The notes: generated from the letters alone by a model not told the origin. Positions 26,812 to 35,084 are shown, numbered from the stretch's first letter. The stretch is 64,000 nucleotides of DNA from Fusobacterium ulcerans (GCF_003019675.1 NZ_CP028105.1:2496282-2560281), one strand, 5' to 3'. Made by a program: numbers and translations.

Positions 26812-27405
26812 ATGTATAGAACAGAGGTAACATCCAAAAAGATATCTATGGAGGAATTGAAAAAAGATTACTGTGATAGAGAAAAGTTTGAAAAATTCTG
26901 TAAGGAATGCAGAAACTATGGAAGTACATGGTCATGTCCTCCCTATAATTTTGATGTAGAAGATTATCTAAAAAATTACAGCTACATATATCTTGTAGGA
27001 GTTAAAATTATTTTTGATGAAGAGACTTTGGATAAAGTAAATACAAAAGAGAAAATAAATGACTATACTACAGAAACTCTTAAATATATGAAGGATAAAA
27101 TAATGATGGAGCTTTTGAGAGTGGAGAAAAGGTATGAAGGAAGTAAAAGTCTTTCTGCTGGGGGCTGTAAAATATGTGATGACTGTTCTAGAAAAAATAA
27201 TACTCAATGCCAGCATCCTGATATGATGAGATATTCTCTTGAATCAATGGGATTTGATGTAGGAGGAATTTCAAGCAGGTTATTGGATTATGAATTGAAA
27301 TGGGCAACAGAGACTCGTCTGCCTGAATATTTTTCTTTAGTTACAGGACTTATGACTAAAAGAGAGATAGAGGGATTTGAAAAGGAACTTAGAATGTTAA
27401 AGTAA
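26812..27405 (+). CDS. DUF2284 family cysteine-rich (metal-binding) protein
   Basis: A 197-residue protein with the DUF2284 layout: N-terminal FCKECRNYGSTWSCPPYNFD and central GGCKICDDCSRKNNTQCQHP, so up to eight cysteines likely bind a metal or Fe-S cluster. The biochemical role is unknown. The start is ATG 26812, since GGAGG lies seven bases before it; an in-frame TTG at 26779 would overlap the previous gene. It probably shares a transcript with the barrel protein. Confidence 0.85.
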   Translation: MYRTEVTSKKISMEELKKDYCDREKFEKFCKECRNYGSTWSCPPYNFDVEDYLKNYSYIYLVGVKIIFDEETLDKVNTKEKINDYTTETLKYMKDKIMMELLRVEKRYEGSKSLSAGGCKICDDCSRKNNTQCQHPDMMRYSLESMGFDVGGISSRLLDYELKWATETRLPEYFSLVTGLMTKREIEGFEKELRMLK

Positions 27406-27467
27406 ATGATATCTGCTCTAAGCAGCTGAAAATATTTAAAATATCAAAAAGAGAGAAAAGTGAAATT

Positions 27468-27510
27468 GAGCTGAGAAGGACAAAAAAATTCTATCTTAGC
27501 TCTTTTCTTA
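27468..27510 (+). terminator. Terminator after the DUF2284 gene
   Basis: GAGCTGAGA pairs with TCTTAGCTC (one G-T) over a 17-nt loop, followed by TTTTCTTATATTTTTT. Confidence 0.7.
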
Positions 27511-27574
27511 TATTTTTTAAAATACTAAATTTCAATTTAGATAAAAGATATATAAAAACTTCTGGGGGGCTTTT

Positions 27575-29578
27575 ATGAAAAATATTCAAAAACATTTCAT
27601 CCTTGTAATTATGGTAGTGGTATGTATTATTTTATGGAATCAAATTGTAGTTATGAAATATGGAACAACTCTTCCAACATATTTGAAATATTCATCACCT
27701 ATTACAGAAAGGGAAAAGGATTATTTGAAGGTTCATAGCCCAATTCGGCTGGGAAGTGATATTACCGCTCCTCCAATTTCCTACTATGATAAAGCTACAG
27801 GAGAGTATGCTGGACTGATTGTTGATTATGTAAATTTTCTGTCAATTGAAACAGCAACACCTATTACTATAAATATGTATACTTTTTACAATTTAGTGGA
27901 AGCTTTGAGAGAGCAGAAAATTGATGTATGTGATATGTTTCCCAGTGAAAGCAGAGCAAAGGAATTTGATTTTTCTATTCGGATATATCGGTTGAAAACT
28001 GTAGTTATTTCTCCAAAGGATGGAAGTAATATACTGGATATTATGGAGTTGTCAGGAAAAAAGATAGCAATTCCAAAAGGAGATTTAGCAGCAGAGTATA
28101 TCAATAATTTTTTAAAAGAAGAAAGAAAACCAATGGTTCAATTTGTTCCAGTTAATGATACAAAAACAGTTCTGGAACTTTTGCAGCAGGGGGTTGTTGA
28201 TGCTGCAATAGGAGATGAAGTTGTTATTTCTACTTATTGGAAAGAGTACAATGTTTATGAAACTCAGAAATACAATGTGATTCTTTTATATGAAAAGGAT
28301 GTAGTATTGGCTGTGAATAAAGATTCTGATCTGCTGCTGACAGTACTTAATAAGGGTATTTTACAGATGAAGAAAAATCAGATAGTGCCAAAGGTTCAAC
28401 AGAAATGGTTTGGAATTTCCGAGTCTATAAGAGGAGAAAAAAGAGAGCTGGAGTCATTTATTAATATTGCAATTATTTTGCTTATATGTTTAATTGGACT
28501 TTATATATGGAATTATTTTCTTAAAAGAAGAGTGTTGGAGAAAACAAAAGAAATTGAAGAAAATAAGAAAAATATCAGTATGATATTGAATAATCTGGAT
28601 ATAGCTCTGTTTATTATAAATGAAGCCTGTGTAGTGATAGAATGCAACCAAGCCTTTTTGACTTTACTTTCTCAAAGCAGGAAGGATGTAGTGGAAAAAA
28701 GCCTTTTTGAATTTTCTTTTTTATCTGAACTATTGGAAATATCAAAATATTCTCAATGGAAGGAAGATATTAGCCTTAAATTTAGAAAAACAATAAAAAG
28801 CAGATGTTATGAAGTTAAACTATCTCCTTATATTTCAAGAGAAGAAAAGCTTAGAATTTTAAGTATAGAAGATATAACAGAAAAACTTATTATAGAGAGA
28901 AAGCTCCATCAAGAAAATAAAATGATAACTATAGGACAGATATCAGCTGGTTTGGCACATGAAATAAGAAATCCTCTTGGAACAATAAGAAATGGAATTT
29001 ATCTTATTAAAATGAAAGTATCTAATAAATCCCAAGAAAAAGCTATCAGTATGATGGAAAATTCAATTCAAAGGGTTAATAATTTGATTGAACACTTACT
29101 TAGATTTTCAAGAACAGCATCAGATAAATGTACTCAGGAAAACATTGAAACAATAGTAAGTAATATAATGACTTTAATGGAAACAAAGTTAAAAGCTAAA
29201 AAAATTCAATATCATGTTAATTTAGAGGGGAATTTTACAGTAACTCTAAATATAGAGGCTGTTAATATTATTTTAATTAATCTTATTGAAAATGCAATTG
29301 ATGCTTTTTTAGCTGATAAAGAGGACAATTTAATACAAATTTCTATTTCTACTACAGAGGATTCTCTTCGTTTTTTAATTGAAGATAATGGAGTGGGAAT
29401 ATCAGAAGAAGCACTTCCTTATATTTTTGATCCTTTTTATACAACAAAAGGAGAAGGACATGGTACAGGGCTGGGGCTATATCTTGTATATAATGAAGTT
29501 AAAAAATATAATGGAGATATCTCAGTTGAAAGTCAATATGGGATAGGTACAAAGTTTTTTATTTCTATTCATTTTTAA
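27575..29578 (+). CDS. Sensor histidine kinase with periplasmic SBP-3 domain
   Basis: A 667-residue membrane sensor. An N-terminal helix (residues 8-28) is followed by a periplasmic solute-binding domain of the amino-acid type (about 50-285, RLGSDITAPPISYYDKATGEY), a second helix (about 295-315), a PAS domain (330-430), HisKA with phosphoacceptor H462 (GLAHEIRNPLG) and HATPase with NLIENAIDA, DNGVGI and GTGLGLY. The SBP domain suggests direct sensing of an amino acid or similar small molecule. It is followed 13 nt later by its NtrC-type partner. Start ATG has GGGGGG upstream. Confidence 0.93.
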   Translation: MKNIQKHFILVIMVVVCIILWNQIVVMKYGTTLPTYLKYSSPITEREKDYLKVHSPIRLGSDITAPPISYYDKATGEYAGLIVDYVNFLSIETATPITINMYTFYNLVEALREQKIDVCDMFPSESRAKEFDFSIRIYRLKTVVISPKDGSNILDIMELSGKKIAIPKGDLAAEYINNFLKEERKPMVQFVPVNDTKTVLELLQQGVVDAAIGDEVVISTYWKEYNVYETQKYNVILLYEKDVVLAVNKDSDLLLTVLNKGILQMKKNQIVPKVQQKWFGISESIRGEKRELESFINIAIILLICLIGLYIWNYFLKRRVLEKTKEIEENKKNISMILNNLDIALFIINEACVVIECNQAFLTLLSQSRKDVVEKSLFEFSFLSELLEISKYSQWKEDISLKFRKTIKSRCYEVKLSPYISREEKLRILSIEDITEKLIIERKLHQENKMITIGQISAGLAHEIRNPLGTIRNGIYLIKMKVSNKSQEKAISMMENSIQRVNNLIEHLLRFSRTASDKCTQENIETIVSNIMTLMETKLKAKKIQYHVNLEGNFTVTLNIEAVNIILINLIENAIDAFLADKEDNLIQISISTTEDSLRFLIEDNGVGISEEALPYIFDPFYTTKGEGHGTGLGLYLVYNEVKKYNGDISVESQYGIGTKFFISIHF

Positions 29579-29591
29579 AAAGGAGAATTAG

Positions 29592-30965
29592 ATGCTTGCA
29601 GATTATAAAATTTTAATTGTAGATGATGAAGCAGATTACAGAGAGATGTTTTCTCTCATATTAGAGGAGAAAGGGTATTGTATTTATCTGGCTGCCTGTA
29701 TCGCAGAAGCGAGAGAAATCATCAAGAATCATAAAATTGACATGGTAGTAACAGATCTGATTATGAAAAATGAAACAGGGATAGAGCTTCTTCATTGGAT
29801 AAAAAAATATGATGCTGAGATAGGAGTTATCATTGTTACTGCATATGGAACAGTTGAAACAGCAGTTCAGGCGATACAGAATGGGGCATATAATTATTTT
29901 ATTAAAAGTAATGATCCGGGAACTTTACTTTTGGATATTGAGAGGTTTTTGCAATTAAAACAACTTAAATTAGAAAATAGTTTACTAAAAAATCAAACTA
30001 AGGAAATGTCTCTGCTTGAATCTAATAATGCTGATATGCAGAACATATTGGATATATGCAAAAGAGTTGCAAAAAGTAATATATCTGTTTTAATTCTTGG
30101 AGAATCTGGAGTAGGAAAAGAAGTAATAGCCAGATATATACATGAAAAAAGTGAAAGAAATACCTTTCCATTTGTTCCTGTTAATTGTCAAGAATATTCA
30201 GAAGGAGTTTTGGAATCAGAATTGTTTGGACATGAAAAGGGTTCTTTTACAGGAGCAATTAAACAAAAAATAGGAAAATTTGAAGAAGCCAGCCACGGAA
30301 CATTATTTCTTGATGAAATTGCAGATGTTTCAATGAACACACAGGTAAAGCTGTTAAGAGTACTGGAAGACAAAAAAATAGAACGTGTTGGCGGAGATAA
30401 AAAAATGGATGTCAATATCAGATTAATTTCAGCAACCAACAAAAATATTTATGAAGCTGTTAAGAGTGGGATTCTTCGAGAGGATTTCTTATACAGAATT
30501 AATGGAATTGTTATCTGTGTTCCTCCTCTTCGAGAACGTCCAGAGGATATTGAAAGTTTTATTCATTTCTTTGTTAAAAAATTTGAAATGGAATTGAAGA
30601 AAAAAATAGAATATATAGATGAGGAAACAATGAATTTTTTAAAAAACTATCATTATCCGGGTAATATTAGAGAATTAAAAAATATAATTGAACGTTTGAT
30701 AGTTTTAGCAGAGGGATCTGCTATTCATTTTAAAAATGCAAAAAGGTATTTACAACACACAGAAGAAGATGCAGTTTCACATTCTGATGAAAACTTACGA
30801 GATGCAAGAGAGCAGTTTGAAATAGAATTTATACGTTCTAAAATCAAAGATTGCAAAGGAAATTTATCTAAGGCTGCGGCTGCTTTGGATATCAGCAAAC
30901 GTCAGTTAAATAATAAAATTTTAGAATACAATCTTAGAGAATGGATTCAATCACTCAAAGATTGA
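29592..30965 (+). CDS. Sigma-54-dependent response regulator (NtrC family)
   Basis: A 457-residue activator. Receiver 1-120 with acidic pair VDDE and phosphoacceptor D55 (VTDLIM); AAA+ domain about 140-380 with Walker A GESGVGKE, the sigma-54 contact loop GSFTGA (about 217-222) and Walker B TLFLDEIADV; C-terminal Fis-type helix-turn-helix (GNLSKAAAALDISKRQLNNKI). It should remodel sigma-54 polymerase at the promoter of the NhaC gene just downstream (31185) after phosphorylation by the kinase upstream. RBS AAAAAGGAG. Confidence 0.95.
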   Translation: MLADYKILIVDDEADYREMFSLILEEKGYCIYLAACIAEAREIIKNHKIDMVVTDLIMKNETGIELLHWIKKYDAEIGVIIVTAYGTVETAVQAIQNGAYNYFIKSNDPGTLLLDIERFLQLKQLKLENSLLKNQTKEMSLLESNNADMQNILDICKRVAKSNISVLILGESGVGKEVIARYIHEKSERNTFPFVPVNCQEYSEGVLESELFGHEKGSFTGAIKQKIGKFEEASHGTLFLDEIADVSMNTQVKLLRVLEDKKIERVGGDKKMDVNIRLISATNKNIYEAVKSGILREDFLYRINGIVICVPPLRERPEDIESFIHFFVKKFEMELKKKIEYIDEETMNFLKNYHYPGNIRELKNIIERLIVLAEGSAIHFKNAKRYLQHTEEDAVSHSDENLRDAREQFEIEFIRSKIKDCKGNLSKAAAALDISKRQLNNKILEYNLREWIQSLKD

Positions 30966-31085
30966 TACACCTTTCTTTGATATATAAAATATAATAAAAA
31001 AATTTAAATTCAGCTTAAAAGAAAAAATATATTATAAAAATATTTTATATATTTAAAAATATAATTTGTCAAAGAATAAATAAGC

Positions 31086-31122
31086 AGGAAATATATTTCT
31101 CAAATTAGGAAATATATTTCCT
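31086..31122. promoter_or_regulatory. Paired upstream activator palindromes (NtrC-type UAS)
   Basis: AGGAAATATATTTCCT at 31107-31122 is a perfect 16-bp palindrome; a near copy (14 of 16) lies at 31086-31101, 21 bp away centre to centre, that is two helical turns. They lie 63-99 bp before the -24 element, where enhancer sites of sigma-54 activators sit. Because each is palindromic the pair can also fold as a 15-bp hairpin followed by T5, so a terminator for the regulator gene is an alternative or additional role. Confidence 0.6.
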
Positions 31123-31184
31123 GTTTTTGCTTAAATTTAATAATATTTTTTCTGCTGTTTAAAGAAAAACGCATCTTTTCCTAT

Positions 31185-31200
31185 TGGCATAATAATTGCT
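31185..31200 (+). promoter_or_regulatory. Sigma-54 promoter of the NhaC-family gene
   Basis: TGGCATAATAATTGCT matches TGGCA-N6-TTGCW with the GG and GC at the right spacing. The start codon follows 50 nt later. It is directly downstream of a sigma-54 activator gene. Confidence 0.85.
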
Positions 31201-31249
31201 GTATATTATGCTGAACATTATGCATAATAAAAATAAAGGAGGGAAAGAT

Positions 31250-32701
31250 ATGAGGACAGCAAGAAAACCTAAAATTTGGGAGGCTTTAGTTCCTATTGTA
31301 GGAATGGCAGTAATTATTGTTTATTCCATGCTTGTATTAAAGGTAGATCCACATATTCCTATTGTAATTTCAACTATACTGGCAGGGGCTATGGCATTGA
31401 AAGTAGGATGCAGCTGGTTTGAAATAAGAAATGGAATGATTGAAAGTGTTTACAGAGCTGTAGAGGCTTTGATTATCGTTATGATTGTAGGAATGTTAAT
31501 TGGGTCATGGGTTTTAGCAGGATCTGTTCCAGCAATGATTTATTATGGATTGGAATTGATTTCACCAAAGTTTTTTCTGCCTACTGGATGTATCTTATGT
31601 GCAATTGTATCTGTTGCAACTGGAAGTGCTTGGACTTCTGGAGGAACAATAGGAGTAGCTCTTATGGGAATTGGAACAGGTTTGGGAATCAACCCTGCAC
31701 TTACAGCAGGAATGGTTATTTCAGGAGCATATTTTGGAGATAAAGTTTCTCCATTGTCAGACAGTACCAATGTTGCTGCTGCTACTGCGGAAACTGATTT
31801 ATATATGCATGTAAGATCAATGATGTATACAACTGTTCCAAGTTTTTTAATAGCACTTTTACTGTATTTGATTATAGGATTAAGATATGATACTTCATCA
31901 ATAAATTTGGAGAATATAAAATTGATAAAAGATGCACTTTCTACAACTTTTGTTATTAGCCCATGGTTATTGATACCTCCAATAGTAGTATTGATAACTG
32001 CTGTAAAAAAAGTTCCAGCTATTCCTTCATTGCTGCTTGCTGCAACAGTTGGAAGTGTATTTGCTATGATTTTTCAAAATGCAAGCCTTGTAGATGTTTT
32101 GGATGTTCTGCAAAATGGATATGTAGGAGAAACTAATGTAGAAATTGTAAATAAGCTACTTACTCGAGGTGGAGTCAATGGAATGCTGTGGACAATTTCC
32201 CTTATAATTTTTGCTCTATGTTTTGGAGGGATTTTGGAAAAGGCGAAATTTACTGAAGTAATTCTGGAAAAAGTAATAAAATATATTCATTCAGTTGGAA
32301 GCCTTGTGGCTACAACTATTGTGACTGGAATTCTTTGTGATTTTGTTCTTACAGATCAATATCTAGCAAATATTATTCCAGGAAGAATGTATTATAAAGT
32401 ATATGATGATATGGGACTGGAAAGATATTATCTCTCTAGAACATTGGAAGATGGAGGTTCGCTCTGGTCACCTATGTTCCCATGGAATGGTTGTGGAGCA
32501 TATCAATCTGCAACTTTAGGTGTTCCTACATTCTCTTATTTTCCTTATGCGTTTTTAAATTTAATAAATCCAATAGTATCTATTATTATGGCTTACTTAG
32601 GAATAGCAGTATTCAGAAAGAAACTTCAAGATCAAGATATTGAAATTATTGAGGTAGAAAATTTAAATGAATTAGATGCAATTAGAAATGAAATGGAATA
32701 A
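31250..32701 (+). CDS. NhaC family Na+/H+ antiporter-type transporter
   Basis: A 483-residue inner-membrane protein with about 11-12 helices. The conserved core is TGSAWTSGGTIGVALMGIG, GAYFGDKVSPLSDSTNVAAA and ending YFPYAFLNLINP, typical of the NhaC/MleN/YuiF group. Members exchange Na+/H+ or organic anions and amino acids (for example malate/lactate). Control by a sigma-54 two-component pair whose sensor has an amino acid-type binding domain favours an amino-acid or carboxylate exchanger over pH homeostasis; this is inference. Start ATG 31250 has AAGGAGGG; earlier in-frame starts lie inside the sigma-54 promoter. Confidence 0.88.
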   Translation: MRTARKPKIWEALVPIVGMAVIIVYSMLVLKVDPHIPIVISTILAGAMALKVGCSWFEIRNGMIESVYRAVEALIIVMIVGMLIGSWVLAGSVPAMIYYGLELISPKFFLPTGCILCAIVSVATGSAWTSGGTIGVALMGIGTGLGINPALTAGMVISGAYFGDKVSPLSDSTNVAAATAETDLYMHVRSMMYTTVPSFLIALLLYLIIGLRYDTSSINLENIKLIKDALSTTFVISPWLLIPPIVVLITAVKKVPAIPSLLLAATVGSVFAMIFQNASLVDVLDVLQNGYVGETNVEIVNKLLTRGGVNGMLWTISLIIFALCFGGILEKAKFTEVILEKVIKYIHSVGSLVATTIVTGILCDFVLTDQYLANIIPGRMYYKVYDDMGLERYYLSRTLEDGGSLWSPMFPWNGCGAYQSATLGVPTFSYFPYAFLNLINPIVSIIMAYLGIAVFRKKLQDQDIEIIEVENLNELDAIRNEME

Positions 32702-32733
32702 AAGAATAACAGGGGGAGTATTCATATATTCTT

Positions 32734-32767
32734 TAACTGCATCCCTTTTACATTAGGGATGCAGTTA
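32734..32767. terminator. Bidirectional terminator between nhaC-like and cobO genes
   Basis: TAACTGCATCCC and GGGATGCAGTTA form a perfect 12-bp stem with a 10-nt loop, flanked by AT-rich sequence on both sides, between two convergent genes. Confidence 0.75.
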
Positions 32768-32775
32768 TTATTATT

Positions 32776-33294
32776 TTATCTCTCTATTCCGTCTCTAGCC
32801 ATTACCCCTATATTGTAATAATGCTTTATCTCTTTCATTTCAGTAACAAGATCAGCACGATCTATAATTGCCTGAGGAGCATATCTTCCTGTAAGGACAA
32901 GCTCAACATTTTCAGGCTTTAATTCCATAAGAGCCAATATTTCATCTTCAGTTACCAAACCAAAGAAATGAGCTACACAGATTTCATCTAATATTACAAG
33001 TTCATAATCTCCACATATAAGAGCCTCTTTAGCCCTTTTCAAGCCAGCCTTAGCCTTGTCGATATCTATCTGCTGTACATGATCTTTTGAGATTATACAG
33101 TTTTCCGTTCCGAATCTTTCAATAATTATATTATCTAATTTAGCAAATGTTCTAAGCTCTCCATATTCCTGTCCTTTCATAAACTGACCTATATAGACAT
33201 GATAGTCATTTCCAAGTGCTCTTACAGCTAAACCAAGAGCAGCAGTAGTTTTTCCCTTTCCGTTTCCTGTATATATTTGAGTGTATCTTTTCAT
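32776..33294 (-). CDS. cobO: Cob(I)alamin adenosyltransferase (BtuR/CobO type)
   Basis: A 172-residue P-loop protein of the BtuR/CobO/CobP family: IYTGNGKGKTTAALGLAVRA (Walker A) near the N-terminus, GQFMKG, and VILDEICVAHFFGL (Walker B). It transfers the adenosyl group of ATP to cob(I)alamin. The start is ATG 33294, with GGAGG eight bases upstream; an ATG at 33336 is out of reach of any RBS. It stands alone, so it probably serves salvaged corrinoid rather than a local biosynthetic operon. Confidence 0.92.
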   Translation of the reverse strand: MKRYTQIYTGNGKGKTTAALGLAVRALGNDYHVYIGQFMKGQEYGELRTFAKLDNIIIERFGTENCIISKDHVQQIDIDKAKAGLKRAKEALICGDYELVILDEICVAHFFGLVTEDEILALMELKPENVELVLTGRYAPQAIIDRADLVTEMKEIKHYYNIGVMARDGIER

Positions 33295-33448
33295 AATAAT
33301 TCCTCCTTTGGAAAAAGTTATGTAGAGAATCTGCATATTTAAAGAATATCATAAAAAGCAAGACATAACAAGGGATTATATTACTTTGACTTTTTGGAGG
33401 ATAAATTATATAATTTTTTATATGAGTCTTTAAAAAGGAGTGATGCAA

Positions 33449-33649
33449 ATGACTAGAGAGAAATATTTTAAAGATTTAAAAAAGAGAATTGATGAAGTCT
33501 TTTTGGATTTCAATAAGTCAGGAAAAGAAAAAAAGATAGAGCTTGAAGAGATAAAAGAAATACTTTTAAATGAAAATGTAAGAGATGAATATTATGAAGA
33601 CTTAAAAAAATATATTGAAATAAAACTGGAAGCAATTGGAGTTTTATAA
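33449..33649 (+). CDS. Small charged hypothetical protein
   Basis: A 66-residue acidic/basic helical protein (MTREKYFKDLKKRIDEVF) without signal peptide or recognisable motif. AAAAAGGAG lies eight bases before ATG 33449; GTG 33440 and ATG 33443 are in frame but too close to the RBS. Two thirds of residues are charged and predicted helical. It begins the accessory stretch that runs to 38.8 kb. Function unknown. Confidence 0.55.
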   Translation: MTREKYFKDLKKRIDEVFLDFNKSGKEKKIELEEIKEILLNENVRDEYYEDLKKYIEIKLEAIGVL

Positions 33650-33731
33650 ATAAGACAAAATGAAAAGTGAAACTCTTATCATTTAACAAGAAAATTTGTT
33701 TTGAGAGTGAAAAAAGCAAAAATATTTTAAA

Positions 33732-33762
33732 AAAATGACGAACTTTTTCGCTGAAAATGACG
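33732..33762. repeat. Direct repeat AAAATGACG, 22 bp apart
   Basis: AAAATGACGAA at 33732 and AAAATGACGGA at 33754 are spaced by two helical turns, with a small CGAA-cttt-TTCG dyad between. It could be a regulator site for the small ORF at 33839. The rest of 33650-33819 is AT-rich spacer. Confidence 0.4.
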
Positions 33763-33819
33763 GAATTTTCTTGAAAAAAATAAATAAAAAAATATTTAAA
33801 AAATAAACCGTTTGAGAGG

Positions 33820-33843
33820 GACATCAGGAGAAATCTTGATGTC
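33820..33843 (+). terminator. Hairpin with T-rich tail overlapping a small ORF start
   Basis: GACATCA pairs with TGATGTC over a 10-nt loop, followed by TTTTATTTT. It would terminate transcripts coming from 33449. The RBS and ATG of the next small ORF are inside the loop and 3' arm, so it could also limit that ORF's translation. Confidence 0.5.
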
Positions 33844-34126
33844 TTTTATTTTGCTCCTTAATCCAAATACTGTAAATGCTATACCGTGTATAGTTTCATC
33901 GGATACGAAGAGAACCGATACGAATCCTACCGCACGCGGTCAGGTGAACACTAATAATAACAGTCTTAATAATAACAAAAAGAATAATAATAACATAAAA
34001 GATAAAAAGATAAATAATACACACACAGAGGTGGAAGAAAAAGTTGGTGATAGAGCAGAACATAAAAATGAAATCAAGAAAGAAAAATTAAGTGATGCGC
34101 CTATGGAGATACAGGATATAAAATGA
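33839..34126 (+). CDS. Asn/Lys-rich hypothetical small protein
   Basis: A 95-residue ORF, start ATG 33839 with GGAG eight bases upstream. It begins with a short apolar stretch (MSFILLLNPNTVNAIPCIV) that might be a weak signal peptide, then turns into low-complexity Asn/Lys/Glu sequence. Bases around 33900-33940 (CCGCACGCGG) are richer in GC than the surroundings. No family recognised; it may be a decayed gene. ATGA at its end overlaps the start of a further 32-codon ORF (34123-34221). Confidence 0.35.
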   Translation: MSFILLLNPNTVNAIPCIVSSDTKRTDTNPTARGQVNTNNNSLNNNKKNNNNIKDKKINNTHTEVEEKVGDRAEHKNEIKKEKLSDAPMEIQDIK

Positions 34127-34270
34127 GGTGGCAAAATATTTTAAAAAACATAGAAATACAATATGCTACAAGTTGGAAGAGGGAGACATACTCTATCGGA
34201 AAATTGGAACAAGTATTTTAATCTACACTAGAAGCCTGATTTTTTTACTGGAATAATTTTGAGTACTTCA

Positions 34271-34300
34271 CGAATCGTCATAAATCGTCACAATTCATCA
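34271..34300. repeat. Three tandem 10-bp repeats
   Basis: CGAATCGTCA, TAAATCGTCA and CAATTCATCA follow each other without gap (shared pattern YRAWTCRTCA). Helical-turn phasing suggests cooperative protein binding upstream of the coiled-coil gene at 34367. Confidence 0.5.
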
Positions 34301-34321
34301 CTGGTTTATTTTTTCTCAAAA

Positions 34322-34336
34322 AGGTATCATATACCT
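34322..34336. promoter_or_regulatory. Operator-like dyad AGGTAT-N3-ATACCT
   Basis: Six-base arms around CAT, 30 bp before the start codon at 34367, hence in the leader of that gene. Confidence 0.35.
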
Positions 34337-34366
34337 ATGGAAAAAACAAACACAGGAGGTAGCAAA

Positions 34367-34684
34367 ATGGCAACAGAAGACAATCAAGTAATATTAGCAG
34401 TGGTGCAAAAGGAAATTACAAAGGTGGAAAGTTCTATCAAAAGAGAAAAAGCTATATTGAAAAATATAGATGACATCACAGCAACTATTGAACACATAGC
34501 TGAACAGATAGAAGCAGGAACACCACTTCCAGAAAATTCAGCATATGAATCATATGGGGAATGGCAGACAAGCGCAGAAAAAGAGATCAAGTCTTATCAC
34601 TCTTCACTGGAAACTATCGACAAGTACAGAAGCTTACTGGCAGCGTATCACTTCTATGTGAAAAATAATACTCCAGAGGCTTAA
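34367..34684 (+). CDS. Small helical hypothetical protein
   Basis: A 105-residue protein (MATEDNQVILAVVQKEITKV) with two long amphipathic stretches that look like coiled coils, no signal peptide and no cysteine. AGGAGG lies seven bases before ATG 34367. Immediately behind, in 34715-34792, another reading frame spells a short coiled-coil tail (KRIEERMTRIEEQLMKQNGC) after a stop codon, perhaps the remnant of a second gene. It precedes the autotransporter. No family recognised. Confidence 0.55.
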   Translation: MATEDNQVILAVVQKEITKVESSIKREKAILKNIDDITATIEHIAEQIEAGTPLPENSAYESYGEWQTSAEKEIKSYHSSLETIDKYRSLLAAYHFYVKNNTPEA

Positions 34685-34842
34685 CCACAAATTAAAAAAT
34701 AGGACAGTCTTTCAAAAACTGATGGAATCAAAAGAATCGAAGAGAGAATGACAAGGATAGAAGAACAGTTGATGAAACAAAATGGGTGTTGAAGAAAAAA
34801 TGAAAAAAATCATCCCTTTAAAAAAAGAATAAAAATAAAAAA

Positions 34843-34873
34843 GGTCCTCAGTATAAATTTACTGGGGATTTTT
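34843..34873 (+). terminator. Terminator after the small helical protein
   Basis: GGTCCTCAGTA pairs with TACTGGGGATT (11 pairs including three G-T) followed by T4-5. Confidence 0.75.
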
Positions 34874-34904
34874 GTATTTAAGAGTACTTTAAAAAAGTTC
34901 TCTT

Positions 34905-35084
34905 TTATATACTTTTGCGAACACTTGCATTTTTGTTTATACCAAAAATTTCTTTAACTCATAATTTAATACACTATACTTACATGATAGATAATATATT
35001 ATTTTCTCAAAAAAGTCAATATTTTAAATTTAAATAATATTCTCTAAAATTAATAAATAAATAGGTATTCGCAAAAGTATATAA
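34905..35084. repeat. 17-bp perfect inverted repeats bracketing a promoter (invertible-element candidate)
   Basis: TTATATACTTTTGCGAA at 34905-34921 is repeated in inverse orientation at 35068-35084 with no mismatch; 146 bp lie between. The enclosed DNA holds a strong promoter that reads left (see 34991-35019). After inversion it would read right, toward the autotransporter at 35202. A second TTGCGAACA copy at 35086 makes a TTCGCAA-N10-TTGCGAA dyad on the right side. No recombinase gene is in the window. Inversion is inference. Confidence 0.6.
34991..35019 (-). promoter_or_regulatory. Strong sigma-70 promoter inside the inverted repeats, reading left
   Basis: On the reverse strand TTGACT, 17 bp, TATTAT. 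In this orientation it leads only into the convergent end of the small helical gene, with no minus-strand gene to express. Confidence 0.7.

Noticed and set aside
33812-33838. TTG start giving a 104-residue version of the Asn/Lys-rich ORF
   Set aside because: No RBS; the extension lies across a terminator-like hairpin.
34259-34366. Upstream extension of the 105-aa protein from a TTG
   Set aside because: The extension covers the tandem repeats and dyad and has no RBS; ATG 34367 has AGGAGG.
34715-34792. Coiled-coil reading (ending KQNGC) as a gene
   Set aside because: In-frame TAG just upstream and no start with an RBS; noted only as a possible remnant.
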